Below, one piece after another: positions 37,232-46,433 of a DNA stretch of 64,000 nt. The DNA is from Pseudomonas sp. StFLB209 (GTDB taxonomy: Bacteria > Pseudomonadota > Gammaproteobacteria > Pseudomonadales > Pseudomonadaceae), in NCBI RefSeq assembly GCF_000829415.1, contig NZ_AP014637.1, forward strand, positions 2,182,001 to 2,246,000, in the 5' to 3' direction. The position numbers were made by a program, and so were the translations under genes. Numbering within the stretch: the stretch's first letter is position 1; each line of letters begins with the position of its first letter. Under the pieces are notes generated by a model, which was not told the origin of the DNA, ran no database searches, and worked only from the letters and a program-made list of their open reading frames with translations.

Positions 37232-38908
37232 ATGACAACGATAATAAACCCCGACGCGCGCTGGTCGCGACGTCGCAGTGAAAAGCAGCGGCGTCTTGAC
37301 CAGGTCAGGCCGTTGGCCGACGGTGTGGTCATTCCCACCGAGAATATTGTCGCCGCGTTGCAGGCGTTGCTGGTGCCTGGCGACCGGGTGGTGCTGGAGG
37401 GCAACAACCAGAAGCAGGCGGATTTTCTGTCTCGCTCGCTGGTCAAGGTTGACCCCGGCAAGATTCACGATCTGCACATGATCATGCCCAGCGTTGGCCG
37501 CGCCGAGCATCTGGACCTCTTCGAACGTGGCATCGCCCGCAAGCTGGACTTCTCCTTCGCCGGCACCCAGAGCCTGCGCATCAGCCAGTTGCTTGAAGAC
37601 GGGCTGCTGGAAATCGGCGCCATCCATACGTACATCGAACTCTACGCCCGGCTGGTGGTGGACCTGATCCCCAACGTGGTGCTCTCGGCCGGCTTCAAGG
37701 CTGACCGTGCCGGCAATATCTACACCGGCCCCAGCACCGAAGACAGCCCGGCGCTGATCGAGCCGGCGGCGTTCAGTGACGGCATCGTCATCGTCCAGGT
37801 CAACGAGCTGGTGGATGATGTCAGCGACTTGCCACGGGTGGACATTCCGGCGTCCTGGGTTGATTTCGTGGTGGTGGCCGACAAGCCGTTTTACATCGAG
37901 CCGCTGTTCACCCGCGACCCGCGCCATATCAAGCCGGTCCATGTGCTGATGGCGATGATGGCCATCCGCGGCATCTACGAAAAGCACAACGTGCAGTCGC
38001 TCAACCACGGCATCGGTTTCAACACCGCCGCCATCGAGCTGATTCTGCCCACCTACGGCGAGTCGTTGGGTCTGAAGGGCAAGATCTGCCGCAACTGGAC
38101 CCTCAATCCGCACCCGACCCTGATTCCAGCCATCGAGAGCGGCTGGGTCGAGAGCGTGCATTGCTTCGGCACCGAGCTGGGTATGGAAAACTACATTGCG
38201 GCGCGCCCGGACGTGTTCTTCACCGGTCGTGACGGCTCGTTGCGTTCCAACCGGCAGATCTGCCAACTGGCCGGGCAGTACGCCGTAGACCTGTTCATCG
38301 GCGCGACCCTGCAGGTCGATGGCGACGGCCATTCGTCGACCGTGACCCGTGGCCGGCTGGCCGGTTTCGGTGGCGCGCCAAACATGGGTCACGACCCGCG
38401 TGGCCGTCGCCACGGCACCCCGGCCTGGCTGGATATGCGCACCGAACCCGGCGATGGCCCGGCGGCCTATCTGGAGCGCGGCAAGAAGCTGGTGGTGCAG
38501 ATGGTCGAGACCTTCCAGGAAGGCGGCAAACCGACCTTCGTCGACACCCTCGATGCTGTGGAAGTGGCGAAAAAGAGCGGCATGCCGTTGGCGCCGATCA
38601 TGATCTACGGCGATGACGTCACCCACCTGCTGACCGAGGAAGGCATCGCTTACCTGTACAAGGCCCGCAGCCTCGAAGAGCGCCGGGCGATGATCGCTGC
38701 GGTGGCCGGGGTAACCGCCATCGGCCTGCGTCATGACCCCAAGGAAACTGCACGCCTGCGCCGTGAAGGGCTGATCGCATTGCCGGAAGACCTGGGCATT
38801 CGCCGCACCGACGCCAGCCGCGAACTGCTCGCTGCCAAGAGCATCGCTGAGCTGGTCGAGTGGTCCGGTGGCCTGTACAACCCGCCTGCCAAATTCAGGA
38901 GCTGGTGA
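37232..38908 (+). CDS. mdcA: Malonate decarboxylase alpha subunit MdcA
   Basis: This 558-residue acyl-carrier-protein transferase subunit exchanges acetyl and malonyl groups on MdcC. It is recognised by [40 protein letters not shown] and [20 protein letters not shown]. Start chosen at [14 protein letters not shown], preceded by GTGGAGTG; the upstream 20 codons lie in the promoter region. First gene of mdcABCDEGH. Its stop overlaps the mdcB start as TGATG. Confidence 0.96.
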   Translation: MTTIINPDARWSRRRSEKQRRLDQVRPLADGVVIPTENIVAALQALLVPGDRVVLEGNNQKQADFLSRSLVKVDPGKIHDLHMIMPSVGRAEHLDLFERGIARKLDFSFAGTQSLRISQLLEDGLLEIGAIHTYIELYARLVVDLIPNVVLSAGFKADRAGNIYTGPSTEDSPALIEPAAFSDGIVIVQVNELVDDVSDLPRVDIPASWVDFVVVADKPFYIEPLFTRDPRHIKPVHVLMAMMAIRGIYEKHNVQSLNHGIGFNTAAIELILPTYGESLGLKGKICRNWTLNPHPTLIPAIESGWVESVHCFGTELGMENYIAARPDVFFTGRDGSLRSNRQICQLAGQYAVDLFIGATLQVDGDGHSSTVTRGRLAGFGGAPNMGHDPRGRRHGTPAWLDMRTEPGDGPAAYLERGKKLVVQMVETFQEGGKPTFVDTLDAVEVAKKSGMPLAPIMIYGDDVTHLLTEEGIAYLYKARSLEERRAMIAAVAGVTAIGLRHDPKETARLRREGLIALPEDLGIRRTDASRELLAAKSIAELVEWSGGLYNPPAKFRSW

Positions 38909-39783
38909 TGAGCGCACTGCACTTACAACAGCCCTCGATTGGTCTGGCCGAGCAGCTTGCCGACCTGGCCGTCGCAGCGTTGATCGACGAAGCCGAACTG
39001 TCACCCAAACCCGCGCTGGTCGACCGGCGCAGCAGTGGCGCGCACCACGACATGCACCTGGGGCTGATGCAGGCCTCGGCGCTGGCGCTGTGGCCGACCT
39101 TCGAGCAAATGGCCCAGGCCGCCATCGAACTGGGCGAAGTCGGCCAGCTATTGCGTGAAACCCTTGGCCAGCTGGGCCGCGAAGGCGAAACCGCGATGTT
39201 GCGTACCACCGGCGGGGTCAACACCCATCGCGGGGCAATCTGGGCGCTGGGCTTGCTGGTGGCCGCGGTGGCGCTGGCACCTGATGAGCTGTCACCGGCG
39301 GGGATCTGCCTGCGTGCGGCGCGGCTGGCGCTGATCGATGATCGGCGGGCCACCCCCCAGGCCAGCAATGGCCGCGAAGTTGCCCGGCGCTATGGCGTGC
39401 TCGGTGCGCGGGAGCAAGCCCAGCAAGGTTTCCCGGCAGTCACTCAATATGGCCTGCCACAACTGCAGCGCAGCCGCGCCCAAGGCAGCGGCGAGCAGAA
39501 CGCCCGGCTCGACGCGCTGCTGGCGATCATGACCACGCTGGGTGACACCTGTGTGCTGCACCGCGCCGGCCTTGAAGGTCTGCAAACCATGCAGCACGGC
39601 GCACAGCGGGTACTGGACGCCGGCGGTGGTGCCAGCCTGGCCGGGCGTCGAGCGCTGCAGGTGCTGGACCGCGAGCTGGTTGGCTTGAACGCCTCGCCAG
39701 GCGGCGCCGCCGACCTGCTGGCCGCCTGTCTGTTTATCGATGGCCTGGAGCCTGCGCTCGGCCACGCATCGAGGAGTCTCTGA
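38908..39783 (+). CDS. mdcB: Triphosphoribosyl-dephospho-CoA synthase MdcB
   Basis: This 291-residue CitG-family enzyme makes the precursor of the MdcC prosthetic group from ATP and dephospho-CoA. Signature stretches are [38 protein letters not shown] and [20 protein letters not shown]. The start [13 protein letters not shown] overlaps the mdcA stop codon. It is expected to act with MdcG. Confidence 0.95.
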   Translation: MSALHLQQPSIGLAEQLADLAVAALIDEAELSPKPALVDRRSSGAHHDMHLGLMQASALALWPTFEQMAQAAIELGEVGQLLRETLGQLGREGETAMLRTTGGVNTHRGAIWALGLLVAAVALAPDELSPAGICLRAARLALIDDRRATPQASNGREVARRYGVLGAREQAQQGFPAVTQYGLPQLQRSRAQGSGEQNARLDALLAIMTTLGDTCVLHRAGLEGLQTMQHGAQRVLDAGGGASLAGRRALQVLDRELVGLNASPGGAADLLAACLFIDGLEPALGHASRSL

Positions 39784-39785
39784 AC

Positions 39786-40100
39786 ATGGAAACCCTGTCT
39801 TTTGAATTTCCTGCCGGGCAACCGCCGCGCGGGCGGGCGCTGGTCGGCTGTGTCGGCTCTGGCGATCTTGAAGTGCTGATCGAGCCTGGCCAGCCGGGCA
39901 AGCTGACCATCCAGGTGGTGACTTCGGTCAATGGTGCCCAACAGCGCTGGCAGCACCTGTTCCAGCGCATGTTCGAGGGCCAGACCCCGGCGGCGCTGAA
40001 CATTGATATTCATGACTTTGGTGCCACCCCCGGTGTGGTGCGCCTGCGTCTGGAGCAAGGCTTCGAGGAGATGGGTGTTGAGGAGGTCGGCCATGACTGA
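39786..40100 (+). CDS. mdcC: Malonate decarboxylase acyl carrier subunit MdcC
   Basis: This 104-residue carrier protein is modified with 2'-(5''-phosphoribosyl)-3'-dephospho-CoA on a serine, most likely S25 in VGCVGSGDLEVLIEPG. It starts 2 bp after mdcB and overlaps mdcD by 8 bp. The C-terminus is a few residues longer than typical family members because of that overlap. Confidence 0.94.
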   Translation: METLSFEFPAGQPPRGRALVGCVGSGDLEVLIEPGQPGKLTIQVVTSVNGAQQRWQHLFQRMFEGQTPAALNIDIHDFGATPGVVRLRLEQGFEEMGVEEVGHD

Positions 40101-40944
40101 TACCGCGCGCTTGCTCAACCAGCACAGCTTCATCGAACTCGGTGCCCGGCAACGTGCCAGGGCACTGCTCGACGAGGGCAGCTTTCGTGAATTGATCGAT
40201 CCGTTCCAGCGGGTGATCTCGCCGTGGCTCGCCCAGCAGGGCGTGGTGCCGCAGGCCGATGACGGGGTGGTGGTTGGCAAAGGCACCCTTGATGGTCGCT
40301 CGGTGGTGATTGCCGCCATCGAGGGCGCGTTTCAGGGCGGCAGCATGGGCGAGGTCGGCGGCGCGAAGATGGCCGGCGTGCTGGAGCTGGCGGCTGAAGA
40401 CAACCGCAAGGGCATTCCGACCGCCGCTATCGTGCTGCTGGAAACCGGTGGCGTGCGCTTGCAGGAAGCCAACCTCGGGCTGGCGGCGATTGCCGAGATT
40501 CATGCGGCGATTGTCGACCTGCGTCAGTACCAGCCGGTCATCGGCGTGATCGCTGGCAGCGTTGGCTGTTTCGGCGGCATGTCGATCGCTGCCGGGCTGT
40601 GCAGTTACCTGCTGGTGACCCGCGAAGCACGGCTGGGCCTCAATGGCCCGCAGGTCATCGAACAGGAAGCCGGCATTGAGGAATACGATTCGCGCGACCG
40701 GCCCTTCATCTGGAGCCTGACCGGCGGCGAGCAACGCTTTGCCAGCAATCAGGTCGATGGCTTTGCCGCTGACGATACCGGCGCGATTCGCCAGCAGGTC
40801 GCCGGCTGGCTGGCGCAAGGTGTGCCTGCGCAGCATCGCAGCGGCCAGTACGCCGATTACCTGCAACGCCTGGCCGCGCTCGACAGCGAGCCGCAGATCG
40901 ACCCGCAGACCGTGCGTAACCTCTATAAAGGAGCCCGCTCATGA
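40093..40944 (+). CDS. mdcD: Malonate decarboxylase beta subunit MdcD
   Basis: This 283-residue carboxyltransferase-like subunit decarboxylates malonyl-MdcC together with MdcE. Motifs include FIELGARQRARALLDEGSFR, EGAFQGGSMGEVGGAKMAGV, LLETGGVRLQEANLGLAAIA and GSVGCFGGMSIAAGLCSYLL, the crotonase-like oxyanion region. AGGAGG lies at 40081-40086, just before the ATG. It overlaps mdcE by ATGA. Confidence 0.96.
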   Translation: MTDTARLLNQHSFIELGARQRARALLDEGSFRELIDPFQRVISPWLAQQGVVPQADDGVVVGKGTLDGRSVVIAAIEGAFQGGSMGEVGGAKMAGVLELAAEDNRKGIPTAAIVLLETGGVRLQEANLGLAAIAEIHAAIVDLRQYQPVIGVIAGSVGCFGGMSIAAGLCSYLLVTREARLGLNGPQVIEQEAGIEEYDSRDRPFIWSLTGGEQRFASNQVDGFAADDTGAIRQQVAGWLAQGVPAQHRSGQYADYLQRLAALDSEPQIDPQTVRNLYKGARS

Positions 40945-41741
40945 GCGCTTCGCAACGTGGTGTTAACTGGTTCGCGGCCCTGAGTGGCGGTGCCCGACCG
41001 GTCGAGGGTCTACCTGCTTCGGTGCTGGCGGCCGACGGTCATTTGGGTGAGCAACCGGCCCGCTTTGTGGCAGTGGTGGCGGATGCCGACAACCGCTTTG
41101 TGCGCGCCCGTCAGGGCGAGGTCGGATTGCTGGAAGGCTGGGGGTTGGCCAAGGCAATCGATCAGGTCATCGAACTGGACCGAGAGCATGACACCAAGCG
41201 TGCGCTGATCGCGATCATCGACGTGCCCAGCCAGGCCTATGGCCGCCGTGAAGAAGCGCTGGGCATCCATCAGGCACTGGCCGGCGCCGTAGACAGCTAC
41301 GCCCGTGCCCGGCTGGCCGGCCATCCGGTGATCGGCTTGCTGGTCGGCAAGGCAATGTCCGGCGCATTTCTGGCCCACGGCTACCAGGCCAATCGGTTGA
41401 TTGCCCTGCGCGACCCCGGCGTGATGGTACATGCGATGGGCAAGGCCTCGGCGGCGCGGGTCACCCTGCGCAGTGTCGAAGAGCTGGAAAAACTCGCCGC
41501 CAGCATCCCGCCGATGGCCTACGACATCGACAACTACGCCAGCCTCGGCCTGCTCTGGGAAACCCTCAGCGTGGAGCAAATCGAGCAGCCGCAAGAACAG
41601 GATCTGGCGGCGGTGCGGCAGGTGCTTAACGCTGCGGTTGAGGACGTGCGGCGCAGCGGACATGACCTGAGCGGCCGTTTGGGTGCCCGGCATCGTGCCG
41701 CGTCGGCCAAGGTCCGTCAGTTGCTGCGCGAGCAATGGTAA
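40941..41741 (+). CDS. mdcE: Malonate decarboxylase gamma subunit MdcE
   Basis: This 266-residue partner of MdcD in the biotin-independent decarboxylase carries ALIAIIDVPSQAYGRREEAL and GLLVGKAMSGAFLAHGYQAN, typical of the MdcE family. Its start overlaps mdcD by ATGA and its stop is TAATG-linked to mdcG. Together MdcACDE converts malonate to acetate and CO2. Confidence 0.95.
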   Translation: MSASQRGVNWFAALSGGARPVEGLPASVLAADGHLGEQPARFVAVVADADNRFVRARQGEVGLLEGWGLAKAIDQVIELDREHDTKRALIAIIDVPSQAYGRREEALGIHQALAGAVDSYARARLAGHPVIGLLVGKAMSGAFLAHGYQANRLIALRDPGVMVHAMGKASAARVTLRSVEELEKLAASIPPMAYDIDNYASLGLLWETLSVEQIEQPQEQDLAAVRQVLNAAVEDVRRSGHDLSGRLGARHRAASAKVRQLLREQW

Positions 41742-42346
41742 TGAAGCTGTTGGCGCACGACCTGCTGTGGGGCATGCCGCTGCCTGCCGAGGCACCCGAC
41801 TGGGTGTTTGAGGTGCTGGGCGATAACCACCCGGTGGTGGTGCGCCGTGGGATTGTGGCGGCCGGTCAGGTGGCGGTGGGCATTCGTGGCCAGCGTCGTG
41901 AACAGCGCTATGCGGCAAGCATGCCGCAGGCCGCGATTACCCGGCGGCTCAGCCCGGAGCAATTGATCGATGTACAAGGCACGCATGACTGGCCGGCGTT
42001 GCAGGCGCTGGCGCAGCTGCGGCCGCTGTTGCAGGCCCGCGGGCTGGTCTGGGGCGTGGCGGGCAGTGCCGGTCATGAACTGGCCAGCGGCATGGCTGCG
42101 CTGCATGCAGGCAGCGATCTGGACCTGATTATCCGCACACCGGTGCCGGTCAGTCGGCAATGGGCGGCAGACCTTGTCGCGGCACTGGACAACGCCGTGT
42201 GCCGGGTCGATGTGCAGTTGCAATTGCCGGCCGGTGGCCTGGCGTTGCGCGAATGGGCCGGCAGTGCAAGGCAGGTGTTGCTCAAGACCGATCAGGGCGC
42301 GCAGTTGCTCAGCGATCCCTGGCAACCCTTGCAGGCGTGTGCATGA
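41741..42346 (+). CDS. mdcG: Malonate decarboxylase holo-ACP synthase MdcG
   Basis: This 201-residue nucleotidyltransferase attaches the phosphoribosyl-dephospho-CoA group to MdcC. Recognised by the N-terminal AHDLLWGMPLPAEAPDWV and by GSDLDLIIRTPVPVSRQWAA, which holds the metal-binding Asp pair. Start at 41741 gives the compact TAATG coupling to mdcE; an ATG six bases upstream is possible. It overlaps mdcH by ATGA. Confidence 0.92.
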   Translation: MKLLAHDLLWGMPLPAEAPDWVFEVLGDNHPVVVRRGIVAAGQVAVGIRGQRREQRYAASMPQAAITRRLSPEQLIDVQGTHDWPALQALAQLRPLLQARGLVWGVAGSAGHELASGMAALHAGSDLDLIIRTPVPVSRQWAADLVAALDNAVCRVDVQLQLPAGGLALREWAGSARQVLLKTDQGAQLLSDPWQPLQACA

Positions 42347-43263
42347 GCAGCCTGTGGGTGTTTCCCGGTCAGGGTGCGCAGCAGCCCGGCATGCTCCATC
42401 GCCTGCCCGATGAGGGCGTGGTGCGCGAGACCTTGCAGCAGGCCAGTGGCGTACTCGGCGAGGACATCCTGGCTCTGGACAGCGAAGCGATGTTGCGCGG
42501 CACTCGTGCCGTGCAGTTGTGCCTGTTGATTGCCGGGGTGGCCGCAGCGCGTTTGCTGCAACAGCGGGGCGCCATGCCGACGTTCGTCGCCGGGCTGTCG
42601 ATCGGTGCTTACCCGGCGGCGGTGATGGCCGGTGCGCTGGATTTTGATGACGCGCTGCGGCTGGTCGCGCTGCGTGGCGAGCTGATGAACAACGCTTATC
42701 CGCAGGGCTACGGCATGACCGTGATCCTGGGCCTTGCCCAGCATCAGGTCGAAGCATTGTTGAGCCAGGCCGACGGCCCGGTGTACCTGGCCAATATCAA
42801 CGCCGAACGGCAGATGGTGATCGCTGGCAGCGATGCCGCGATGCAACAGGTCGCGGCACTGGCCAAGGCTGCGGGGGCCAGTGGCATACGGCGTCTGGCG
42901 GTCAGCGTGCCGTCGCACTGCGCACTGCTCGACGCGCCGGCCCGCGAACTGGCCGAGGCGTTCAGCCGCGTCGACCTGCGCCCGCCGCAGGTTCGCTACC
43001 TGAGCGCTACCACTGCGCGGCCGGTGGTTCAGCCCGAACGGCTGCGTGACGACCTGGCGTTCAACATGTGCCGGGTCATCGACTGGCACAGCACGGTCGA
43101 AACCGCCCACGAGCGTGGTGTGACGCTGCAGATTGAAATGCCTCCCGGCGCGGTACTGACCGGCCTGGGCCGCAAGGTTCTGCAACACGCAACGGTGGTC
43201 GCCTTCGATGGCGCACGCCTGGACAGCCTGGTCGCACTTTCACAGGAGGTGAATCGCTCATAA
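42343..43263 (+). CDS. mdcH: Malonate decarboxylase epsilon subunit MdcH
   Basis: This 306-residue malonyl-CoA:ACP transacylase-fold protein loads malonyl onto MdcC to start the catalytic cycle. The N-terminal LWVFPGQGAQQPGML and the serine elbow VAGLSIGAYPAAVMAGAL are classical. The start MSSLWVFPGQG overlaps mdcG by ATGA; 61 upstream codons in frame lie inside mdcG and were excluded. Confidence 0.95.
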   Translation: MSSLWVFPGQGAQQPGMLHRLPDEGVVRETLQQASGVLGEDILALDSEAMLRGTRAVQLCLLIAGVAAARLLQQRGAMPTFVAGLSIGAYPAAVMAGALDFDDALRLVALRGELMNNAYPQGYGMTVILGLAQHQVEALLSQADGPVYLANINAERQMVIAGSDAAMQQVAALAKAAGASGIRRLAVSVPSHCALLDAPARELAEAFSRVDLRPPQVRYLSATTARPVVQPERLRDDLAFNMCRVIDWHSTVETAHERGVTLQIEMPPGAVLTGLGRKVLQHATVVAFDGARLDSLVALSQEVNRS

Positions 43264-43327
43264 GAACGAGTGCAGCTGCTTCGAAGGACAAAAACAACAA
43301 CTTCAGCAATGCAAGTGAGGAACGACA

Positions 43328-43744
43328 ATGATTATTTACGGTGTGGCATTACTGGCTGGCTGTACCCTCGCAGGGGTGGTGATCGGTGACATGCTCGGCG
43401 CGCTGCTGGGCGTCAAATCCAATGTAGGCGGGGTGGGGATCGCCATGATCCTGTTGATCTGCGCCCGGCTGTGGATGGACAAGAACGGCGGCATGAGCAA
43501 AGGCTGTGAGATGGGCGTCGGCTTCTGGGGCGCGATGTACATTCCGGTGGTGGTCGCCATGGCGGCGCAACAGAACGTTGTCACCGCCCTCAAGGGCGGC
43601 CCGGTCGCGGTGCTGGCGGCCATCGGTTCGGTGCTGTTGTGCGGCCTCACCATTGCCTTGATCAGCCGTACCAACCGCGGCGAGCCACTGCCTGCCGAAG
43701 AGCCGCCAGTGGTCGTCGCTGCCACACCGGCAGGAGGACGCTGA
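43328..43744 (+). CDS. madL: Malonate carrier subunit MadL
   Basis: This 138-residue membrane protein has four hydrophobic segments. It begins MIIYGVALLAGCTLAGVVIG and matches MadL, the smaller half of the Na+-dependent malonate symporter. It starts 64 bp after mdcH with GAGGAACG upstream and is followed after 1 bp by madM, so both are made together. Confidence 0.93.
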   Translation: MIIYGVALLAGCTLAGVVIGDMLGALLGVKSNVGGVGIAMILLICARLWMDKNGGMSKGCEMGVGFWGAMYIPVVVAMAAQQNVVTALKGGPVAVLAAIGSVLLCGLTIALISRTNRGEPLPAEEPPVVVAATPAGGR

Positions 43745-43745
43745 C

Positions 43746-44510
43746 ATGGAAGCGCTTATTGAAAAAGCCCTGGAACACAATGGCCTGATCACCGCCTTCG
43801 CGTTTGTCGGGATCATCATGTGGGTGTCGGTGATCATCTCCAATCGGCTGACCTTTGGCCGCGTACATGGGTCGGCGATTGCGATTGTCATTGGCCTGGT
43901 CCTGGCCTGGGTCGGCGGCACCCTGACCGGCGGCCAGAAAGGCCTGGCGGATCTGGCGCTGTTCTCCGGTATCGGCTTGATGGGCGGCGCCATGCTGCGC
44001 GATTTCGCCATCGTTGCCACCGCCTTCGAGGTGCAGGCCACCGAGGCGCGCAAGGCCGGCATGATTGGCGCGGTGGCGCTGCTGTTGGGCACTATTCTGC
44101 CGTTCATTGTCGGTGCCTGTGTGGCCTGGCTGTTCGGTTATCGCGATGCGGTGAGCATGACCACCATTGGTGCGGGCGCGGTGACCTACATCGTTGGCCC
44201 GGTGACTGGCGCTGCGCTGGGCGCAAGCTCGGATGTGATGGCGCTGTCCATCGCCACCGGGTTGATCAAGGCCATTGTGGTGATGGTCAGCACGCCCATG
44301 GCGGCGCGCTGGATGGGCCTGGATAACCCACGCTCGGCAATGGTGTTCGGTGGCCTGGCCGGCACCGTCAGCGGCGTGACCGCAGGGCTGGCCGCCACTG
44401 ACCGGCGCCTGGTGCCCTATGGCGCGCTGACCGCAACCTTCCACACCGGGCTGGGCTGCCTGCTCGGGCCATCGCTGTTGTACTTTGCGGTGCGTGGGTT
44501 GGTGGGTTAA
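43746..44510 (+). CDS. madM: Malonate carrier subunit MadM
   Basis: This 254-residue larger subunit of the malonate transporter has about six to seven membrane helices (starts MEALIEKALEHNGLITAFAF; GIIMWVSVIISNRL; GAGAVTYIVGPVTGAALGAS). With MadL it imports malonate for the Mdc enzyme. It is last in the operon; mdcR converges from the other side with a 39-bp gap. Confidence 0.94.
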   Translation: MEALIEKALEHNGLITAFAFVGIIMWVSVIISNRLTFGRVHGSAIAIVIGLVLAWVGGTLTGGQKGLADLALFSGIGLMGGAMLRDFAIVATAFEVQATEARKAGMIGAVALLLGTILPFIVGACVAWLFGYRDAVSMTTIGAGAVTYIVGPVTGAALGASSDVMALSIATGLIKAIVVMVSTPMAARWMGLDNPRSAMVFGGLAGTVSGVTAGLAATDRRLVPYGALTATFHTGLGCLLGPSLLYFAVRGLVG

Positions 44511-44549
44511 CCGCAGGTCTGCTGGCAGCGCGATGCGCTGTCAGGTTCT

Positions 44550-45473
44550 TCAGGATGATGCCGATGCCCGGCTCGCATACATCCGGCACTCGGCAACCAG
44601 GGCCAGCAGGTTCGGGTCGCGTTCGCGGGATTTCAGGAACACCACGCCGATGTCCTGCTGCATGCGGTAACGCGCCTGCAGCGGGATCAGCTTCACCCGG
44701 TTTTCATACACGGCGGCGATCCGCCCTGGCAGCAGGGCGTAGCCGACGCCGGAGCTGACCATGCTCAGCAGGGTGAAGATATCGTTGACCTGCATTGCCA
44801 CCTTGGGCTCGAAGCCGGCCTGCTGGAACACCCGCACGCCGTCGCGGTGGGTGGCAAAACCCTGGGTCAGGGTGATGAAGGTTTCTTCGCGCAGGTCGCT
44901 CAGGTCCACTTCGGGGTAATGCGCAAAAGCCGAGTCGATGGGCACGGCGAGAAAGATATCGTCGGAAAACAGCGCCAGGTGATCGCAGTCCGGGTCGTTG
45001 ATATTGTTATCCAGCGACACCAGCATCGCGTCGACTTCCATGTTCTTGAGCTTGTACAGCAGGTCCATGTTCGAGCCCAGCACCAGGTCGATGTTCAGCT
45101 CGCTGCGGCGCAGCTTCAGGCCCATGATCAATTGCGGCACCGTACGCACGGTCAGCGAGTACAGCGCCCCCAAGCGAAAACGCGCGGCCGAAAAGCCGGC
45201 GGCCTGGCGGGTCAGTTCCACCGCACTGACCACATCCTGAATCAGCTTCTGGGCGTGTTCTTCCAGCACGTAGGCGCTTTCCAGGGGGGTCAGGTTGCGG
45301 CCTTCATGCTTGAACAGCGGGCAGCGCAGGGCACTTTCCAGTGAGTGAATGGCGCGGTGCACACTGACATTGCTGGTCTGCAGCTCGGCGGCGGCGCGGC
45401 TGAGGTTGCCGGTGCGCATGAACGCCAGAAAGGTTTCCAGTTTCTTGAGGGTCAGTTCGTCATCGATCTGCAT
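44550..45473 (-). CDS. mdcR: LysR-type regulator MdcR
   Basis: This 307-residue LysR protein has an N-terminal winged HTH at about residues 8-65 (TLKKLETFLAFMRTGNLSRA, then AAELQTSNVSVHRAIHSLE). An effector domain follows from about 90. Position immediately after madM and the HTH match MdcR, the malonate-responsive activator of mdc genes. It is convergent to the operon it is expected to control, whose promoter is near 37130-37231. Confidence 0.9.
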   Translation of the reverse strand: MQIDDELTLKKLETFLAFMRTGNLSRAAAELQTSNVSVHRAIHSLESALRCPLFKHEGRNLTPLESAYVLEEHAQKLIQDVVSAVELTRQAAGFSAARFRLGALYSLTVRTVPQLIMGLKLRRSELNIDLVLGSNMDLLYKLKNMEVDAMLVSLDNNINDPDCDHLALFSDDIFLAVPIDSAFAHYPEVDLSDLREETFITLTQGFATHRDGVRVFQQAGFEPKVAMQVNDIFTLLSMVSSGVGYALLPGRIAAVYENRVKLIPLQARYRMQQDIGVVFLKSRERDPNLLALVAECRMYASRASASS

Positions 45474-45600
45474 GGCGGGCGCTCGGGGTGGGCGTGGTGA
45501 CGATTGTGCCCGAGGCGCTGTGCAAAATCCGTAAGTCGATGGTCTGAGCTTTGGCTCTTGCAGCCAGAATTCTCATCACCGGATAAAGGTCGGAGTGCCG

Positions 45601-46215
45601 ATGTACTACGGAGAAAAATTCAACGCCTGGTCTCATCTGGTCGGTGCCGTGCTGGCCTGCGTGGGTGCCATCTGGCTGCTGGTACTGGCCAGCCTGCAGC
45701 ACGATGTATGGAAAATCGTCAGCGTCGCGGTTTACGGCGTATGCCTGGTCGGGTTGTACAGCGCCTCGACCGTGTACCACAGCGTGCGCGGGCGGGCGAA
45801 GCAGATCATGCGCAAGGTCGATCACTTCTCGATCTACCTGATGATCGCTGGCAGCTACACGCCATTCTGCCTGGTGAGCCTGCGCGGCCCGTGGGGCTGG
45901 AGCCTGTTTGGCGTGGTCTGGGGGCTGGCGCTGATCGGTATCCTGCAGGAAATCAAACCGCGCTCCGAAGCGCGGATTCTCTCGGTGGTGATCTACGCGC
46001 TGATGGGCTGGATCGTGCTGGTGGCGGCCAAACCATTACTGGCGGCGCTGGGCAGTGCCGGGTTCTTCTGGCTGGCCGGCGGCGGCGTGCTGTACACCGT
46101 CGGCATTCTGTTCTTCGCCTTTGACCACATTCGCCACTGGCACGGTATCTGGCACCTGTTCGTGATTGGCGGCAGCCTGATGCACTTTGTGGCGATCTGG
46201 TTTTATGTGCTTTAG
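45601..46215 (+). CDS. Hemolysin III / TrhA-family membrane protein
   Basis: This 204-residue seven-helix protein begins MYYGEKFNAWSHLVGAVLAC. It has conserved AdipoR-like residues SASTVYHSV, FSIYLMIAGSYTPFCLVSL, and a C-terminal HWHGIWHLFVIGGSLMHFVA with metal-binding histidines. TrhA maintains membrane-energetics/fluidity homeostasis in some bacteria. Start at the ATG preceded by GGAG; a GTG two codons upstream is possible. Not linked functionally to its neighbours. Confidence 0.9.
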   Translation: MYYGEKFNAWSHLVGAVLACVGAIWLLVLASLQHDVWKIVSVAVYGVCLVGLYSASTVYHSVRGRAKQIMRKVDHFSIYLMIAGSYTPFCLVSLRGPWGWSLFGVVWGLALIGILQEIKPRSEARILSVVIYALMGWIVLVAAKPLLAALGSAGFFWLAGGGVLYTVGILFFAFDHIRHWHGIWHLFVIGGSLMHFVAIWFYVL

Positions 46216-46247
46216 CGCTGATGTCGATCCGTTTTGCTGGTGAAGAC

Positions 46248-46394
46248 GGAGGTACATCCACAGCAGATGTAGAGCTTATCCCGGCCTCTTCACGACCAAG
46301 GTCGTTCCCACCCGGATTCTGATCTGAAATGAGGTGGGAACGAGCTTGCTCGTGAAGGCGGCGGTGCATTCATAACAGATGTAGGGGCCGGTCA
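46248..46394. repeat. Degenerate REP cluster between TrhA and the binding protein
   Basis: Decayed copies of the GAGCTTGCTCGTGAAGG half, its inverse (CCTCTTCACGACCAAGGTCG) and two eroded versions of the palindromic core (CACAGCAGATGTAGAG and CATAACAGATGTAGGG) occupy this gap. Compared with 3669-3705, symmetry is lost, so it is probably an old insertion. Confidence 0.6.
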
Positions 46395-46433
46395 GGCAAA
46401 ACACATCCAGCGGTGAAAAGGCCAAGCCTGCCT

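Noticed and set aside
37022..39004. 660-codon open frame antisense to mdcA
   Set aside because: It mirrors mdcA codon bias (high GC at wobble keeps the antisense frame open), has low-complexity His/Gln/Arg composition and no family resemblance.
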